From: Streptomyces halobius
GTDB taxonomy: Bacteria; Actinomycetota; Actinomycetes; Streptomycetales; Streptomycetaceae
DNA length: 64,000 nt
Direction: 5' to 3'
Assembly: GCF_023277745.1 (NCBI RefSeq)
Contig: NZ_CP086322.1
Location: 7,316,001-7,380,000 of the forward strand
Positions 20,406 through 30,195 of this stretch are shown here, piece by piece. The translations under genes and the position numbers were made by a program. Position 1 is the first letter of the stretch; every line of letters begins with the position of its first letter. The notes beneath the pieces were generated by a model. That model was not told where the DNA came from and searched no databases. It saw only the letters and a list, made by a program, of their open reading frames with translations.

Positions 20406-21185
20406 TCAGGCGCAAGAAGGGGCGTACAGATCGCGCGGCAGCTGGGAGGCCGCCGCCTCGTCCAGCAGCCACAGCGTCCGGCTGCGGCCCCGGGCGCCCG
20501 CTGCCGGGGCCTGGACCTCTCCGGCGCCGGAGAGCGCCATGGCCACGGCGTTCGCCTTGTCCTCGCCGGCCGCCAGCAGCCAGACCTCCCGTGCCGCGCG
20601 GATCGCGGGCAGGGTCAGCGAGACGCGGGTGGGCGGCGGCTTGGGCGCGCCGTGCACACCGACCACCGTCCGCTCGGTCTCCCGTACGCCGGGCAGCTCG
20701 GGGAAGAGCGAGGCGACATGGGTGTCCGGGCCGACGCCCAGCAGCAGGACGTCGAAGGACGGCACCGGGCCGTGGTCCTCGGGTCCCGCCGCGGCGGCCA
20801 GTTCGATCGCGTACGCCTCGGCGGCGAGGTCCGCGTTGCCGTACGGGCCGCCTGCGGGGGCCATGGGATGCACCCGGGCCGGGTTCAGCGGGACGTCGTC
20901 CAGCAGCGCCTCGCGGGCCTGGGTGTGGTTGCGGTCCGGGTGGCCGTCGGGCAGGAACCTTTCGTCGCCCCACCACAGATCGAGGCGTGACCAGTCGATC
21001 GCGTCCCGGGCGGGTGCCTGGGCGAGGGCCGCGAGCAGCCCGTTGCCGTTGCGCCCGCCGGTCAGGACCACGGACGCGGAGCCGCGGGCGGCCTGGGCGT
21101 CCACGATCTTGGTGATCAGCCGGGCGGCCGCGGCCTGGGCCATCAGCTCCTTGTCGCGGTGGACGACGACCTGCGGAGCGGTCAC
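20406..21185 (-). CDS. pgl: 6-phosphogluconolactonase
   Basis: 259-aa enzyme hydrolysing 6-phosphogluconolactone, second step of the oxidative pentose phosphate pathway. Features: SVVLTGGRNGNGLLAAL near the N-terminus, the signature LWWGDERFLPDGHPDRNHTQ, and LLGVGPDTHVASLFPELPGV with the active-site His. GTG 21185 overlaps the opcA stop by 4 bp. It is the last gene of the tkt-tal-zwf-opcA-pgl operon. Confidence 0.95.
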   Translation of the reverse strand: MTAPQVVVHRDKELMAQAAAARLITKIVDAQAARGSASVVLTGGRNGNGLLAALAQAPARDAIDWSRLDLWWGDERFLPDGHPDRNHTQAREALLDDVPLNPARVHPMAPAGGPYGNADLAAEAYAIELAAAAGPEDHGPVPSFDVLLLGVGPDTHVASLFPELPGVRETERTVVGVHGAPKPPPTRVSLTLPAIRAAREVWLLAAGEDKANAVAMALSGAGEVQAPAAGARGRSRTLWLLDEAAASQLPRDLYAPSCA

Positions 21186-22213
21186 TTGGCGCCCTTCTTC
21201 GCGGCCGCCTTCTTTGCCGCCGGCTTGGCCGGGGCGCTCCCGGCGGCCGCCGGCTCCTCGGACGGCGCCGTCTGCTGCCCGGACGGCGCACCGCCGAGCC
21301 GCTCCACACCGAACTTCAGCGCGGAGGCGTAGATGTCGTCCGGGTCGAGCCGGCGCAGCTCCTCGGCGAGCAGCTCGGAGGTCTCCCGGCGCTTGAGCGC
21401 CACCGCGCGGTCCGGCTGGCCGGGCATGGAGAGCGTGGCGACCGAGCCGTCCACGCGGTCCAGCACGATCGGGCCGCCATCGGACTCCATCCGTACGGAC
21501 GTCAGACCGGGGCCGGCCGACACCGTGCGCTTGACCGGGACGTTCAGCCGGCTGGCGAGCCACATCGCGAGAAGCTCGCAGCTGGGGTTGAACTCCTCGC
21601 CCTCGACCTCGGCCGAGGTGACCGTGCACGGTGCCTGGTCCAGCGCCGCCGCGAGCATCGAGCGCCACGGGGTGATGCGGGCCCAGGACAGGTCGGTGTC
21701 GCCGGGGGTGTAGGACTCGGCGCGTCCGGTCAGCTCCTGCACCGGACACTCGGCGGCGTAGGCGTCGGTGACGCGGCGCTGTGCCAGTGCGCCGAGCGGG
21801 TCGTGCGCCGGGTCCAGGGGGGCGTCCGCGGCCCACCAGACCACGACCGGGGCGTCCGGCAGCAGCAGCGGCAGCACCACGGACTGGGCGTGATCTATCG
21901 CCTCGCCGTAGAGCCGCAGGATGACCGTTTCGCCGGTGCCGGCGTCCGCGCCGACCCGTACATCGGCGTCCAGGCGGGCCTTGGCGCGGTCGCGCGGCGA
22001 CCGGCTGACCCGCTTGATGACGACGAGGGTGCGCGAGGGGTGCTCACGGGACGCCTCGTCGGCCGCCCGCAGCGCGTCGTAGGCGTTCTCCTCGTCGGTG
22101 ACGATGACGAGGGTCAGGACCATGCCGACGGCGGGGGTGCCGATGGCGCGACGGCCCTGGACCAGCGCCTTGTTGATCTTGCTGGCTGTGGTTTCCGTCA
22201 GATCGATCTTCAT
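21182..22213 (-). CDS. opcA: glucose-6-phosphate dehydrogenase assembly protein OpcA
   Basis: 343-aa protein needed for the oligomeric, active form of Zwf in actinobacteria and cyanobacteria. It begins MKIDLTETTASKINKALV, and the conserved core includes VLTLVIVT, PLLLPDAPVVVWWAADAP and SWARITPWRSML. The last 45 residues are Pro/Ala/Lys-rich and end AKPAAKKAAAKKGAK, a basic tail recalling the UvrA tail in this window. The stop overlaps pgl, and the start overlaps the zwf stop, each by 4 bp, fitting stoichiometric coupling with Zwf. Confidence 0.95.
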   Translation of the reverse strand: MKIDLTETTASKINKALVQGRRAIGTPAVGMVLTLVIVTDEENAYDALRAADEASREHPSRTLVVIKRVSRSPRDRAKARLDADVRVGADAGTGETVILRLYGEAIDHAQSVVLPLLLPDAPVVVWWAADAPLDPAHDPLGALAQRRVTDAYAAECPVQELTGRAESYTPGDTDLSWARITPWRSMLAAALDQAPCTVTSAEVEGEEFNPSCELLAMWLASRLNVPVKRTVSAGPGLTSVRMESDGGPIVLDRVDGSVATLSMPGQPDRAVALKRRETSELLAEELRRLDPDDIYASALKFGVERLGGAPSGQQTAPSEEPAAAGSAPAKPAAKKAAAKKGAK

Positions 22214-23742
22214 GGCCGACGCCAGCTCCGTCCGTCTCGTGCGAGCATTTCGTCCGCCTCGATGGGGCCCCAGGTGCCCGCCGGGTACTGCGCGGGCTTG
22301 CCGTGCCGGTCCCAGTACTCCTCGATCGGGTCGAGGATCCGCCAGGACTGCTCGACCTCCTCCAGTCGCGGGAAGAGGTTGGCGTCGCCGAGCAGCACAT
22401 CGAGGATCAGCCGCTCGTACGCCTCCGGGCTGGACTCCGTGAACGACTCGCCGTACGCGAAGTCCATCGACACGTCCCGCACCTCCATCGAGGTGCCGGG
22501 CACCTTGGAGCCGAAGCGGACCGTGACGCCCTCGTCGGGCTGGACGCGGATGACCAGGGCGTTCTGGCCGAGCTCCTCCGTCGCCGTGTGGTCGAAGGGG
22601 GAGTGCGGGGCGCGCTTGAAGACCACCGCGATCTCGGTGACGCGACGGCCCAGGCGCTTGCCCGTGCGCAGGTAGAAGGGGACGCCCGCCCAGCGGCGGT
22701 TGTCGATGGTCAGCTTGAGCGCGGCATAGGTGTCGGTCTTCGACTTCGGGTCGATGCCGTCTTCCTGGAGATAGCCGACGGCCTTCTCGCCGCCCTGCCA
22801 GCCGGCCGCGTACTGCGCGCGTACCGTTTCCTTGCCCGGATCGGCGGGGAGCCGGACGGCGCCCAGCACCTTGGTCTTCTCCGCGACCAGCGCGTCCGCG
22901 TCGAAGGAGGCCGGCTCCTCCATCGCGGTCAGCGCGAGCAGCTGCAGGAGGTGGTTCTGGATGACGTCCCGCGCGGCGCCGATGCCGTCGTAGTAGCCGG
23001 CCCGGCCGCCGATGCCGATGTCCTCGGCCATCGTGATCTGTACGTGGTCGACATAGCCGCGGTTCCAGAGCGGCTCGAACATCGTGTTGGCGAACCGCAG
23101 CGCCATGATGTTCTGGACCGTCTCCTTGCCCAGGTAGTGGTCGATCCGGAAGACCTCGTTGGGCGGGAAGACCTCATGGACGATCCGGTTGAGCTCCTGC
23201 GCGCTCTCCAGGTTGTGGCCGAAGGGCTTCTCGATGACCGCGCGGCGCCAGGAGTCCGCCTTCTGGTCGGCCAGCCCGTGCTTCTTCAGCTGCTGGACGA
23301 CCTTGGGGAAGAACTTCGGCGGCACGGACAGGTAGAAGGCGAAGTTGCCGCCGGTGCCCTGGGCCTTGTCCAGCTCCTCGATGGTGGCCTTGAGTGTCTC
23401 GAAGGCGTCGTCGTCGTCGAAGTTGCCCTGGACGAAGCGGCAGCCCTGGACCAGCTGCTGCCAGACCTCCTCACGGAAGGGCGTCCGCGCGTGCTCCTTG
23501 ACGGCGTCGTGCACTTCCTTGGCGAAGTCCTCGTCCTGCCACTCCCGGCGCGCGAACCCGATGAGGGAGAAGCCCGGCGGGAGCAGGCCGCGGTTGGCCA
23601 GGTCGTAGACGGCAGGCATCAGCTTTTTACGTGACAAATCGCCCGTGACGCCGAAAATGACCAGGCCCGACGGCCCCGCGATACGCGGGAGCCGTCGGTC
23701 GGCGGCGTCACGAAGCGGGTTGGCTCCGTGTGAACCGGACAA
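22210..23742 (-). CDS. zwf: glucose-6-phosphate 1-dehydrogenase
   Basis: 510-aa NADP-dependent enzyme starting the oxidative pentose phosphate pathway. The dinucleotide motif is FGVTGDLSRKKLMPAVYDL and the active site is RIDHYLGKETVQN, with EKPFGHNLESA between. A TTG at 23742 is the best start: GGAGGG lies 11 nt upstream and it leaves 6 bp after tal; translation from a rarer codon may lower its expression. It is followed by opcA with a 4-bp overlap. Confidence 0.96.
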   Translation of the reverse strand: MSGSHGANPLRDAADRRLPRIAGPSGLVIFGVTGDLSRKKLMPAVYDLANRGLLPPGFSLIGFARREWQDEDFAKEVHDAVKEHARTPFREEVWQQLVQGCRFVQGNFDDDDAFETLKATIEELDKAQGTGGNFAFYLSVPPKFFPKVVQQLKKHGLADQKADSWRRAVIEKPFGHNLESAQELNRIVHEVFPPNEVFRIDHYLGKETVQNIMALRFANTMFEPLWNRGYVDHVQITMAEDIGIGGRAGYYDGIGAARDVIQNHLLQLLALTAMEEPASFDADALVAEKTKVLGAVRLPADPGKETVRAQYAAGWQGGEKAVGYLQEDGIDPKSKTDTYAALKLTIDNRRWAGVPFYLRTGKRLGRRVTEIAVVFKRAPHSPFDHTATEELGQNALVIRVQPDEGVTVRFGSKVPGTSMEVRDVSMDFAYGESFTESSPEAYERLILDVLLGDANLFPRLEEVEQSWRILDPIEEYWDRHGKPAQYPAGTWGPIEADEMLARDGRSWRRP

Positions 23743-23748
23743 GGTGGG

Positions 23749-24867
23749 TCAGCCCTCCGAAGGGGTGAGGCGCTTCAGTTCCGCCTCGGTGGACTTGAGC
23801 AGGTCGTTCCACGACGCCTCGAACTTGTCGACACCCTCGTCCTCCAGGAGCTGCACGACCTCGTCGTACGAGATCCCCTGCGCGGCGAGGGCGTCGAGGT
23901 CCGCCTGGGCCGCCGCGTACGTACCGCGCACGGTGTCGCCCGTGATCCGGCCGTGGTCGGCGGTGGCCTCCAGGGTGGCCTCCGGCATGGTGTTGACGGT
24001 GCCGGCGGTCACCAGCTCGTCGACGTACAGCGTGTCCTTGTAGTCCGGGTCCTTGACGCCGGTCGAGGCCCACAGCGGACGCTGCCTGTTGGCGCCCGCG
24101 CGGTCCAGGGCGGCCCAGCGCTCGGAGGCGAAGACCTCCTCGAACGCCTGGAAGGCCAGCCGGGCGTTGGCCAGCGCGGCCTTGCCCTTGAGGGCCTTGG
24201 CCTCGTCCGTGCCCAGCTTCTCCAGGCGCTTGTCGACCTCGGTGTCCACGCGGGACACGAAGAACGACGCCACCGAGTGGATCTGGGACAGGTCCAGGCC
24301 GGCGGCCTTGGCCTTCTCCAGGCCCGCGAGGTAGGCGTCCATGACCTCCCGGTAGCGCTCCAGCGAGAAGATCAGCGTGACATTGACGCTGATGCCCTTG
24401 CCGATGACCTCGGTGATCGCCGGCAGACCGGCCTTGGTCGCCGGGATCTTGATCAGGGTGTTGGGCCGGTCCACCAGCCACGCCAACTGCTTGGCCTCCG
24501 CGATGGTCGGCGCGGTGTGGTGCGCGAGCCGCGGGTCGACCTCGATGGACACCCGGCCGTCCTGGCCGCCGGTCGCGTCGAAGACCGGCCGCAGGATGTC
24601 GGCGGCGTCCCGGACGTCCGCCGTCGTGATCATGCGGACGGCTTCCTCGACGGTGACCTTGCGGGCGGCGAGGTCGGCGAGCTGCTGGTCGTAGCCGTGC
24701 CCCTCCGAGACGGCCTTCTGGAAGATCGACGGGTTGGTGGTGACGCCGACGACGTGCTGCTGGTCGATCAGCTCGGCGAGGTTGCCGGACGTGATGCGCT
24801 GGCGTGAAAGGTCGTCCAGCCAGATCGCGACGCCTTCGTCGGAGAGGCGCCTGAGTGCGTCTGTCAT
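23749..24867 (-). CDS. tal: transaldolase
   Basis: 372-aa non-oxidative pentose phosphate enzyme. It begins [20 protein letters not shown], has [13 protein letters not shown], and the Schiff-base Lys lies in [28 protein letters not shown] follows. The size is that of the actinobacterial TalB-like class. ATG 24867 is chosen over an open frame reaching 25038 because that would run into tkt, which ends at 24902, and lacks homology. The zwf start follows 6 bp after the stop. Confidence 0.96.
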   Translation of the reverse strand: MTDALRRLSDEGVAIWLDDLSRQRITSGNLAELIDQQHVVGVTTNPSIFQKAVSEGHGYDQQLADLAARKVTVEEAVRMITTADVRDAADILRPVFDATGGQDGRVSIEVDPRLAHHTAPTIAEAKQLAWLVDRPNTLIKIPATKAGLPAITEVIGKGISVNVTLIFSLERYREVMDAYLAGLEKAKAAGLDLSQIHSVASFFVSRVDTEVDKRLEKLGTDEAKALKGKAALANARLAFQAFEEVFASERWAALDRAGANRQRPLWASTGVKDPDYKDTLYVDELVTAGTVNTMPEATLEATADHGRITGDTVRGTYAAAQADLDALAAQGISYDEVVQLLEDEGVDKFEASWNDLLKSTEAELKRLTPSEG

Positions 24868-24901
24868 GGGTTCAGCATCTCCTACTTGTCGTGTACGGGC
24901 G

Positions 24902-26989
24902 TCAGCGCTGGGCGGCTTCGAGTGATTCCCGGGCGGCGGCCGCGACCGCGTCGGCGGTGAAGCCGAACTCGCGGAACAGGACCTTGCCATCGGCCGAGGC
25001 ACCGAAGTGCTCCAGGGACACGATGCGCCCGGCGTCACCGACGAAGCGGTGCCAGGTCAGACCGATGCCGGCTTCGACGGCGACACGGGCCTTGACGGAC
25101 GGGGGAAGAACGCTGTCGCGGTATGCCTGTTCCTGCTCATCGAACCACTCGACCGACGGCATGGACACCACCCGCGTCGGGATACCCGCGGCCTGCAGCT
25201 GCTCGCGCGCCTCGACGGCGAGCTGCACCTCGGACCCGGTGCCGATCAGGACGACCTGCGGCCGGCCGCCCTCGGCCTCGAAGAGCACGTAACCGCCCTT
25301 GGCCGCGGCCTCGTTGCGCTCGTACGTCGGCACGCCCTGACGGGTCAGCGCGAGGCCGTGCGGGGCGCTCGTGCCGAAGTTCTTCCTGCCGCGCTTGAGG
25401 ATCTCGCGCCAGGCGATGGCGGTCTCGTTGGCGTCGGCCGGGCGCACGATGTTCAGGCCCGGGATGGCGCGCAGCGAGGCGAGGTGCTCGACCGGCTGGT
25501 GGGTCGGGCCGTCCTCACCCAGACCGATGGAGTCGTGCGTCCACACGTACGTCACCGGCAGGTGCATCAGCGCGGACAGCCGGACGGCGTTGCGCATGTA
25601 GTCGGAGAACACCAGGAAGGTGCCGCCGTAGATGCGGGTGTTGCCGTGCAGCGCGATGCCGTTCATCTCCGCGGCCATGGAGTGCTCGCGGATGCCGAAG
25701 TGGATCGTGCGGCCGTACGGGTCGGCCTCCGGCAGCGGGTTGCCCTTCGGCAGGAACGAGGAGTTCTTGTCGATGGTGGTGTTGTTCGAGCCGGCGAGGT
25801 CGGCGGAGCCGCCCCACAGCTCGGGGATCACACCGCCGAGCGCCTGCAGCACCTTGCCGGACGCGGCGCGGGTGGCCACGGCCTTGCCGGTCTCGAACGA
25901 CGGGAGGTGGTCCTCCCAGCCCTCGGGCAGCTGGCCCGCGGCGATCCGGTCGAACGCGGCGGCGCGCTCCGGGTTGGCGGTCCGCCAGGCGGCGCACGAC
26001 TTCTCCCACTCCTTCTTGGCGTCCCGGCCGCGGTCCAGGGCGGCGCGGGTGTGCGCCAGGACCTCGTCGGAAACCTCGAAGGTCTGCTCCGGGTCGAAGC
26101 CCAGCACCCGCTTGGTGGCGGCGACTTCCTCGTCCCCGAGCGCCGACCCGTGCGCGGCCTCGGTGTTCTGGGCGTGCGGCGCCGGCCAGGCGATGATCGA
26201 GCGGACCGCGATGAACGACGGGCGCTCGGTCTCGGCCTTGGCGGCCTCCAGGGCCCTGGCCAGACCGGCCGGGTCCAGGTCGCCGTTGGGCAGCTGCTCG
26301 ACCCGCTGGACGTGCCAGCCGTACGCCTCGTAGCGCTTGAGGGTGTCCTCGGAGACCGCGGCCTCGGTGTCGCCCTCGATGGAGATGTGGTTGTCGTCCC
26401 ACAGCAGGACGAGGTTGCCCAGCTTCTGGTGGCCGGCGAGCGAGGACGCCTCGGCGGCGATGCCTTCCTGGAGGCAGCCGTCACCGGCGATGGCCCAGAT
26501 GGTGTGGTCGAACGGCGAGGTGCCCGGAGCGGCCTCGGGGTCGAACAGACCACGCTCGTAGCGGGCGGCCATGGCCATGCCCACGGCGTTGGCGACACCC
26601 TGGCCCAGCGGCCCGGTGGTGGTCTCCACGCCGGTGGTGTGGCCGTACTCCGGGTGGCCCGGGGTCTTCGAGCCCCAGGTGCGGAATGCCTTGAGGTCGT
26701 CCAGCTCCAGGCCGTAGCCGGCCAGGTAGAGCTGGATGTAGAGGGTCAGGCTGGAGTGGCCGGCGGAGAGCACGAACCGGTCGCGGCCGGTCCAGTCGGC
26801 GTCCGCGGGGTCGTGCCGCATCAGCTTCTGGAACAGCACGTACGCGGCGGGAGCCAGGCTCATGGCCGTACCGGGATGGCCGTTGCCGACCTTCTGCACG
26901 GAATCCATGGCCAGGACACGGACGGTATCTACGGCCCGCTGGTCCAGTTCGGTCCAGTCGAAATCTGTGGTGGTCGGCTTGGTGCTCAC
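24902..26989 (-). CDS. tkt: transketolase
   Basis: 695-aa thiamine-diphosphate enzyme transferring two-carbon units. Visible: [18 protein letters not shown], the TPP motif [19 protein letters not shown] with [19 protein letters not shown] and the catalytic region [18 protein letters not shown]. Start is GTG at 26989. It heads the pentose phosphate operon; 448 bp separate it from the divergent ctaB. Confidence 0.97.
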   Translation of the reverse strand: MSTKPTTTDFDWTELDQRAVDTVRVLAMDSVQKVGNGHPGTAMSLAPAAYVLFQKLMRHDPADADWTGRDRFVLSAGHSSLTLYIQLYLAGYGLELDDLKAFRTWGSKTPGHPEYGHTTGVETTTGPLGQGVANAVGMAMAARYERGLFDPEAAPGTSPFDHTIWAIAGDGCLQEGIAAEASSLAGHQKLGNLVLLWDDNHISIEGDTEAAVSEDTLKRYEAYGWHVQRVEQLPNGDLDPAGLARALEAAKAETERPSFIAVRSIIAWPAPHAQNTEAAHGSALGDEEVAATKRVLGFDPEQTFEVSDEVLAHTRAALDRGRDAKKEWEKSCAAWRTANPERAAAFDRIAAGQLPEGWEDHLPSFETGKAVATRAASGKVLQALGGVIPELWGGSADLAGSNNTTIDKNSSFLPKGNPLPEADPYGRTIHFGIREHSMAAEMNGIALHGNTRIYGGTFLVFSDYMRNAVRLSALMHLPVTYVWTHDSIGLGEDGPTHQPVEHLASLRAIPGLNIVRPADANETAIAWREILKRGRKNFGTSAPHGLALTRQGVPTYERNEAAAKGGYVLFEAEGGRPQVVLIGTGSEVQLAVEAREQLQAAGIPTRVVSMPSVEWFDEQEQAYRDSVLPPSVKARVAVEAGIGLTWHRFVGDAGRIVSLEHFGASADGKVLFREFGFTADAVAAAARESLEAAQR

Positions 26990-27437
26990 CCTGAGTCAGG
27001 GCTCCTCTCCACATGTCGAATGCCGGGGACGGTATGCCGCCAGGCGGTGTCGAGCCTACCCCCGTATGTGCGTGCGTCTTTTCGACGCTCAGTCGATGCT
27101 TTTGGCGCTCAGCCTGTTCACGGTGGCGCCCCTTCGCGCTCCTCTGAGCATCATGTCGCAGCGGCGGGAATTCCCGGCCCGGTGGCGGCGACGGCCATGA
27201 CACCAGACTGCCGGGCGGGGATCGCGTTCGCCTCTTGAACCGGCGGCGAACGACCGGGGAACGGAGCCCCTGCCCGGCCCTGGCCAGGCTCTCAACACGA
27301 GCCGACCCCCGCGAAGACCACTCTATGGCCAACGTCTAAAGTGGCGTGGTACGCGCAAGCCATAACCGGACCTTCAGGGCCGCGGGGGCTTGCTGGCCTT
27401 ATCACTGCGGCAGAAGTCGCTGATGTTACTTCCAGGG
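26990..27437. other. divergent tkt/ctaB intergenic region, no gene seen
   Basis: 448 bp between divergent genes. It should hold promoters in both directions, but I find no convincing -35/-10 pair, hairpin or conserved ORF. Base composition is slightly less G+C-biased than in the flanking genes. Confidence 0.6.
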
Positions 27438-27443
27438 GTGTGC

Positions 27444-28484
27444 GTGACGGCCGTTGAATCCCGTCCTGCGGGTGGGGGCACATCCCCAGCCACCGCTGGG
27501 GGGACCCCCACCCATGCCTCCTCCACGTCTGAACGGCGCGGGGGAGCCCGCATGGCCGGGGGGGAGCTCTCTCAGGTCCCCGGGAGCCCCGGTGACCGGC
27601 CGCTCAAGGACCGCGTCATGGGATTCGTGGCGCTGACCAAGCCGCGGGTCATCGAATTGCTGCTGATGACCACGGTGCCGGTGATGTTCCTGGCGGCCCA
27701 GGGCGTGCCCGATCTGTGGCTGGTGCTCGCGACCTGCATCGGCGGATATCTCTCCGCCGGCGGCGCGGGGGCCTTCAACATGTACATCGACCGCGACATC
27801 GACGCCCTGATGGCCCGCACCGCCCAGCGTCCGCTGGTCACCGGCATGGTCTCGCCGCGCGAATGCCTGGTCTTCGCGACCACGCTCGCGGTGGGTTCCA
27901 CGGCCTGGTTCTGGTTCCTCGTCAACCCGCTGTCCGCGATGCTGTCGCTCGGGGCGCTCCTTTTCTATGTCGTCGTTTACACGATGATCCTGAAACGGCG
28001 TACCGCGCAGAACATTGTCTGGGGCGGAATCGCCGGCTGTATGCCGGTCTTCATCGGCTGGTCCTCGGTGACGAATTCGGTCTCCTGGGCCGCGCTGGTA
28101 CTTTTCCTCGTCATCTTCTTCTGGACGCCGCCGCATTACTGGCCGCTGTCGATGAAGGTCAAGGACGACTATGAGCGCGTCGGCGTGCCGATGCTGCCGG
28201 TCATCGCGGGAAACAAGGCCGTCGCGCGGCAGATCGTCGCCTACAGCTGGGTGATGGTCGGCGTCTCGCTGCTGCTGCAGCCGCTGGGCTACACCGGCTG
28301 GTTCTACACCGTGGTCGCCCTCGCCTGCGGCGCCTTCTGGCTCAAGGAGGCGCACGGCCTGCAGGCCCGCGCCAAGGCGGGGATCACCGGCAGCAAGCTC
28401 AAGGAGATGCGGCTGTTCCACTGGTCCATCACCTATGTGTCGCTGCTGTTCGTCGCCGTCGCCGTGGACCCCTTCCTGCGCTGA
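27444..28484 (+). CDS. ctaB: protoheme IX farnesyltransferase (heme O synthase)
   Basis: 346-aa UbiA-family membrane enzyme adding a farnesyl group to heme b, first step of heme A synthesis. The prenyl-diphosphate motif [20 protein letters not shown] is near residue 110 and the second Asp motif is [17 protein letters not shown]; about eight hydrophobic helices follow [23 protein letters not shown] 27444 has AGGGG 5 nt upstream; GTG 27438 is equally possible. The N-terminal tail contains an in-frame palindromic element (27472-27511), giving [17 protein letters not shown]. ctaA, the next enzyme, is 1.7 kb away. Confidence 0.94.
   Translation: MTAVESRPAGGGTSPATAGGTPTHASSTSERRGGARMAGGELSQVPGSPGDRPLKDRVMGFVALTKPRVIELLLMTTVPVMFLAAQGVPDLWLVLATCIGGYLSAGGAGAFNMYIDRDIDALMARTAQRPLVTGMVSPRECLVFATTLAVGSTAWFWFLVNPLSAMLSLGALLFYVVVYTMILKRRTAQNIVWGGIAGCMPVFIGWSSVTNSVSWAALVLFLVIFFWTPPHYWPLSMKVKDDYERVGVPMLPVIAGNKAVARQIVAYSWVMVGVSLLLQPLGYTGWFYTVVALACGAFWLKEAHGLQARAKAGITGSKLKEMRLFHWSITYVSLLFVAVAVDPFLR
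27472..27511. repeat. dispersed palindromic element, copy 2, inside the ctaB N-terminus
   Basis: GTGGGGG (27472-27478) pairs with CCCCCAC (27505-27511), with further pairing inside (TCCCCAGC against GCTGGGGGGA). It belongs to the family seen at 18491 and 63708 and is translated in the ctaB frame. Confidence 0.65.
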
Positions 28485-28557
28485 GACCGCCTCGTCCTCC
28501 GCTGAGCCCCCTCCGCTGGGAACGCGCCTCTTCCCCGGTTGATTACCGGCGGGTAGC

Positions 28558-28938
28558 ATGCTGTGTATGGCAGACACCCAGCAGGCGGACGAGCAGGTGG
28601 TGACGGTGCCCGGCAGCGCGGCGGACAAGCGGGCCGGCCGGCGCACGGCCAGGCTCGCCAAGGAGATCCGCGCCTTCGCCGCGTCGCACGGCGGCAGCGC
28701 CGAGGGCCAGCTCGCGCACATCGGCCGCGGCCGTACCCGTATCGCCCTCGTCGGTGCCAACGGCGAGTGGGGCACCCTCGTCGCGGACAGCTACGGCTCC
28801 GCCAAGGACGCCGCCGCACAGGCCGGCATCACGCTCCAGGACGACTTCGACGGCGACCTCGCCGCGAAGGTCCGCACCGGGCCCTACGAGTGGTCCCGGA
28901 TGGCGGGCATGCAGCTCGGCGGCCCGAGCAATTCCTGA
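28558..28938 (+). CDS. small conserved actinobacterial protein, function unknown
   Basis: 126 aa (123 if the ATG at 28567 is used). The body, AKEIRAFAASHGGSAEGQLAHIGR then TRIALVGANGEWGTLVADSY, looks like one compact alpha/beta domain with no signal or membrane segment. It follows ctaB by 73 bp on the same strand and may be co-transcribed. I know of no assigned role. Confidence 0.8.
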   Translation: MLCMADTQQADEQVVTVPGSAADKRAGRRTARLAKEIRAFAASHGGSAEGQLAHIGRGRTRIALVGANGEWGTLVADSYGSAKDAAAQAGITLQDDFDGDLAAKVRTGPYEWSRMAGMQLGGPSNS

Positions 28939-29139
28939 GGGCGGGACGGGGTGGCGACCTTGGGGGACAAACCCTTGAGGGCTGCGATATCGCCTCCGCT
29001 CCTCCCGTCGCCCACCGTGTGATCGACACGACGCCGTCCGGCCCGTCTGCGCCCAATACCTGACCGCGTCCTCGTCCGTTAAGCCCACCAGGGGCGGCGT
29101 TCGGGCTGCGCCCGGTGGGCCTTCGGCGAGGAGAAGCGG

Positions 29140-30195
29140 ATGGACGGACTTCCACCGCTCATCGATCAGTACAGCCACGGCGCGGTGCACGGCGAGCTCG
29201 GCCTCGGTTCCTTCGAGACCCACCTCGCCACCGCCACCGGCGCACACGGCCCGGCCCCCGGGGGCACCAGCTATTTCGACAGCTGGACCGGCCTTGCGAT
29301 ACGCCGCTGGTGCCCCCCGCTGCTCGGCCTGGAGCCGCACTGCCCGCCCGCCCGCTATCTGGCCCGCAGGCGTGAGGTCGGTGCTTATCAGGCCGCCCGC
29401 CTGCTCCTCCGGGGCGCCGGTATCGGCACCTTCCTGCTGGAGGCCGGCACCCCCAGCGATCTGACCTCGGCCGCCGAACTCGCCCTCGCCGCCGACGCCC
29501 GCGCCCACGAGGTGGTACGGCTCGAACCGCTCGCCGAGCAGGTCGCCGACACCTCCGGCAGCGTCGACTCCTTCGTCGGCTACACCGCCGAGGCCGTCTA
29601 CGCCGCGGCCCAGAACGCCACCGCCTTCGCCTCCGGCGCCACCTACTGCGACGGGCAAGCCCCCGAAGCCGGCGAGGTGCGCCGCGCCGCGGACCGCTGG
29701 CTGCGCCGTCGCCGCACGGGAGAACGGCTCACGGAGCCCGCGCTGGTACGGCATCTGCTGTGGAGCGCGGTGGCCACGGGACTTCCGGTACAGCTGCACT
29801 GCCCCGACCCGCAGCCGCTCGCCGGTTTCCTGCGGGCCACCACCGGCATCGGATCGGATCTGGTGTTGCTCCCCGGCGTGCCGCACCACCGCCGGGCCGC
29901 ACAGCTCGCCGCAGCGCACGCCCACGTCTACGCGGACGCCGGCCCGTGCCCCGAGGAGACGCTCGGCCAGGCTCCGTTCGGCAAGCTGCTGTTCTCCTCG
30001 GGCGCGCGCGGGCTGCCCGAGCTCTATGTGACCGGCGCGCGCTTCTTCCTGCGCGCCATGCGGCGGATCCTGCGCGAATGGACCGACGAGGGCCTGTGCG
30101 CCGCCGTCGACGGGCAGCGCATCGCCGAGATGATCGGGTCGGGTACCGCGCGCCGGGTCTACCGGCTGGAGGCGGAGGTGGCGGCCGCCGGCTGA
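29140..30195 (+). CDS. amidohydrolase-like protein
   Basis: 351 aa. It begins LPPLIDQYSHGAVHGELGLG, resembling the first metal-binding strand of the amidohydrolase superfamily (D-x-H type), and later has LLWSAVATGLPVQLHCPDP and HAHVYADAGPCPEETLGQAP, where the second and third metal sites would lie. The exact metal ligands differ from the classic HxH, so activity is uncertain. Its 3' end overlaps the convergent ctaA by 37 bp. Similar genes sit near ctaA in other Streptomyces; the substrate is unknown. Confidence 0.8.
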   Translation: MDGLPPLIDQYSHGAVHGELGLGSFETHLATATGAHGPAPGGTSYFDSWTGLAIRRWCPPLLGLEPHCPPARYLARRREVGAYQAARLLLRGAGIGTFLLEAGTPSDLTSAAELALAADARAHEVVRLEPLAEQVADTSGSVDSFVGYTAEAVYAAAQNATAFASGATYCDGQAPEAGEVRRAADRWLRRRRTGERLTEPALVRHLLWSAVATGLPVQLHCPDPQPLAGFLRATTGIGSDLVLLPGVPHHRRAAQLAAAHAHVYADAGPCPEETLGQAPFGKLLFSSGARGLPELYVTGARFFLRAMRRILREWTDEGLCAAVDGQRIAEMIGSGTARRVYRLEAEVAAAG

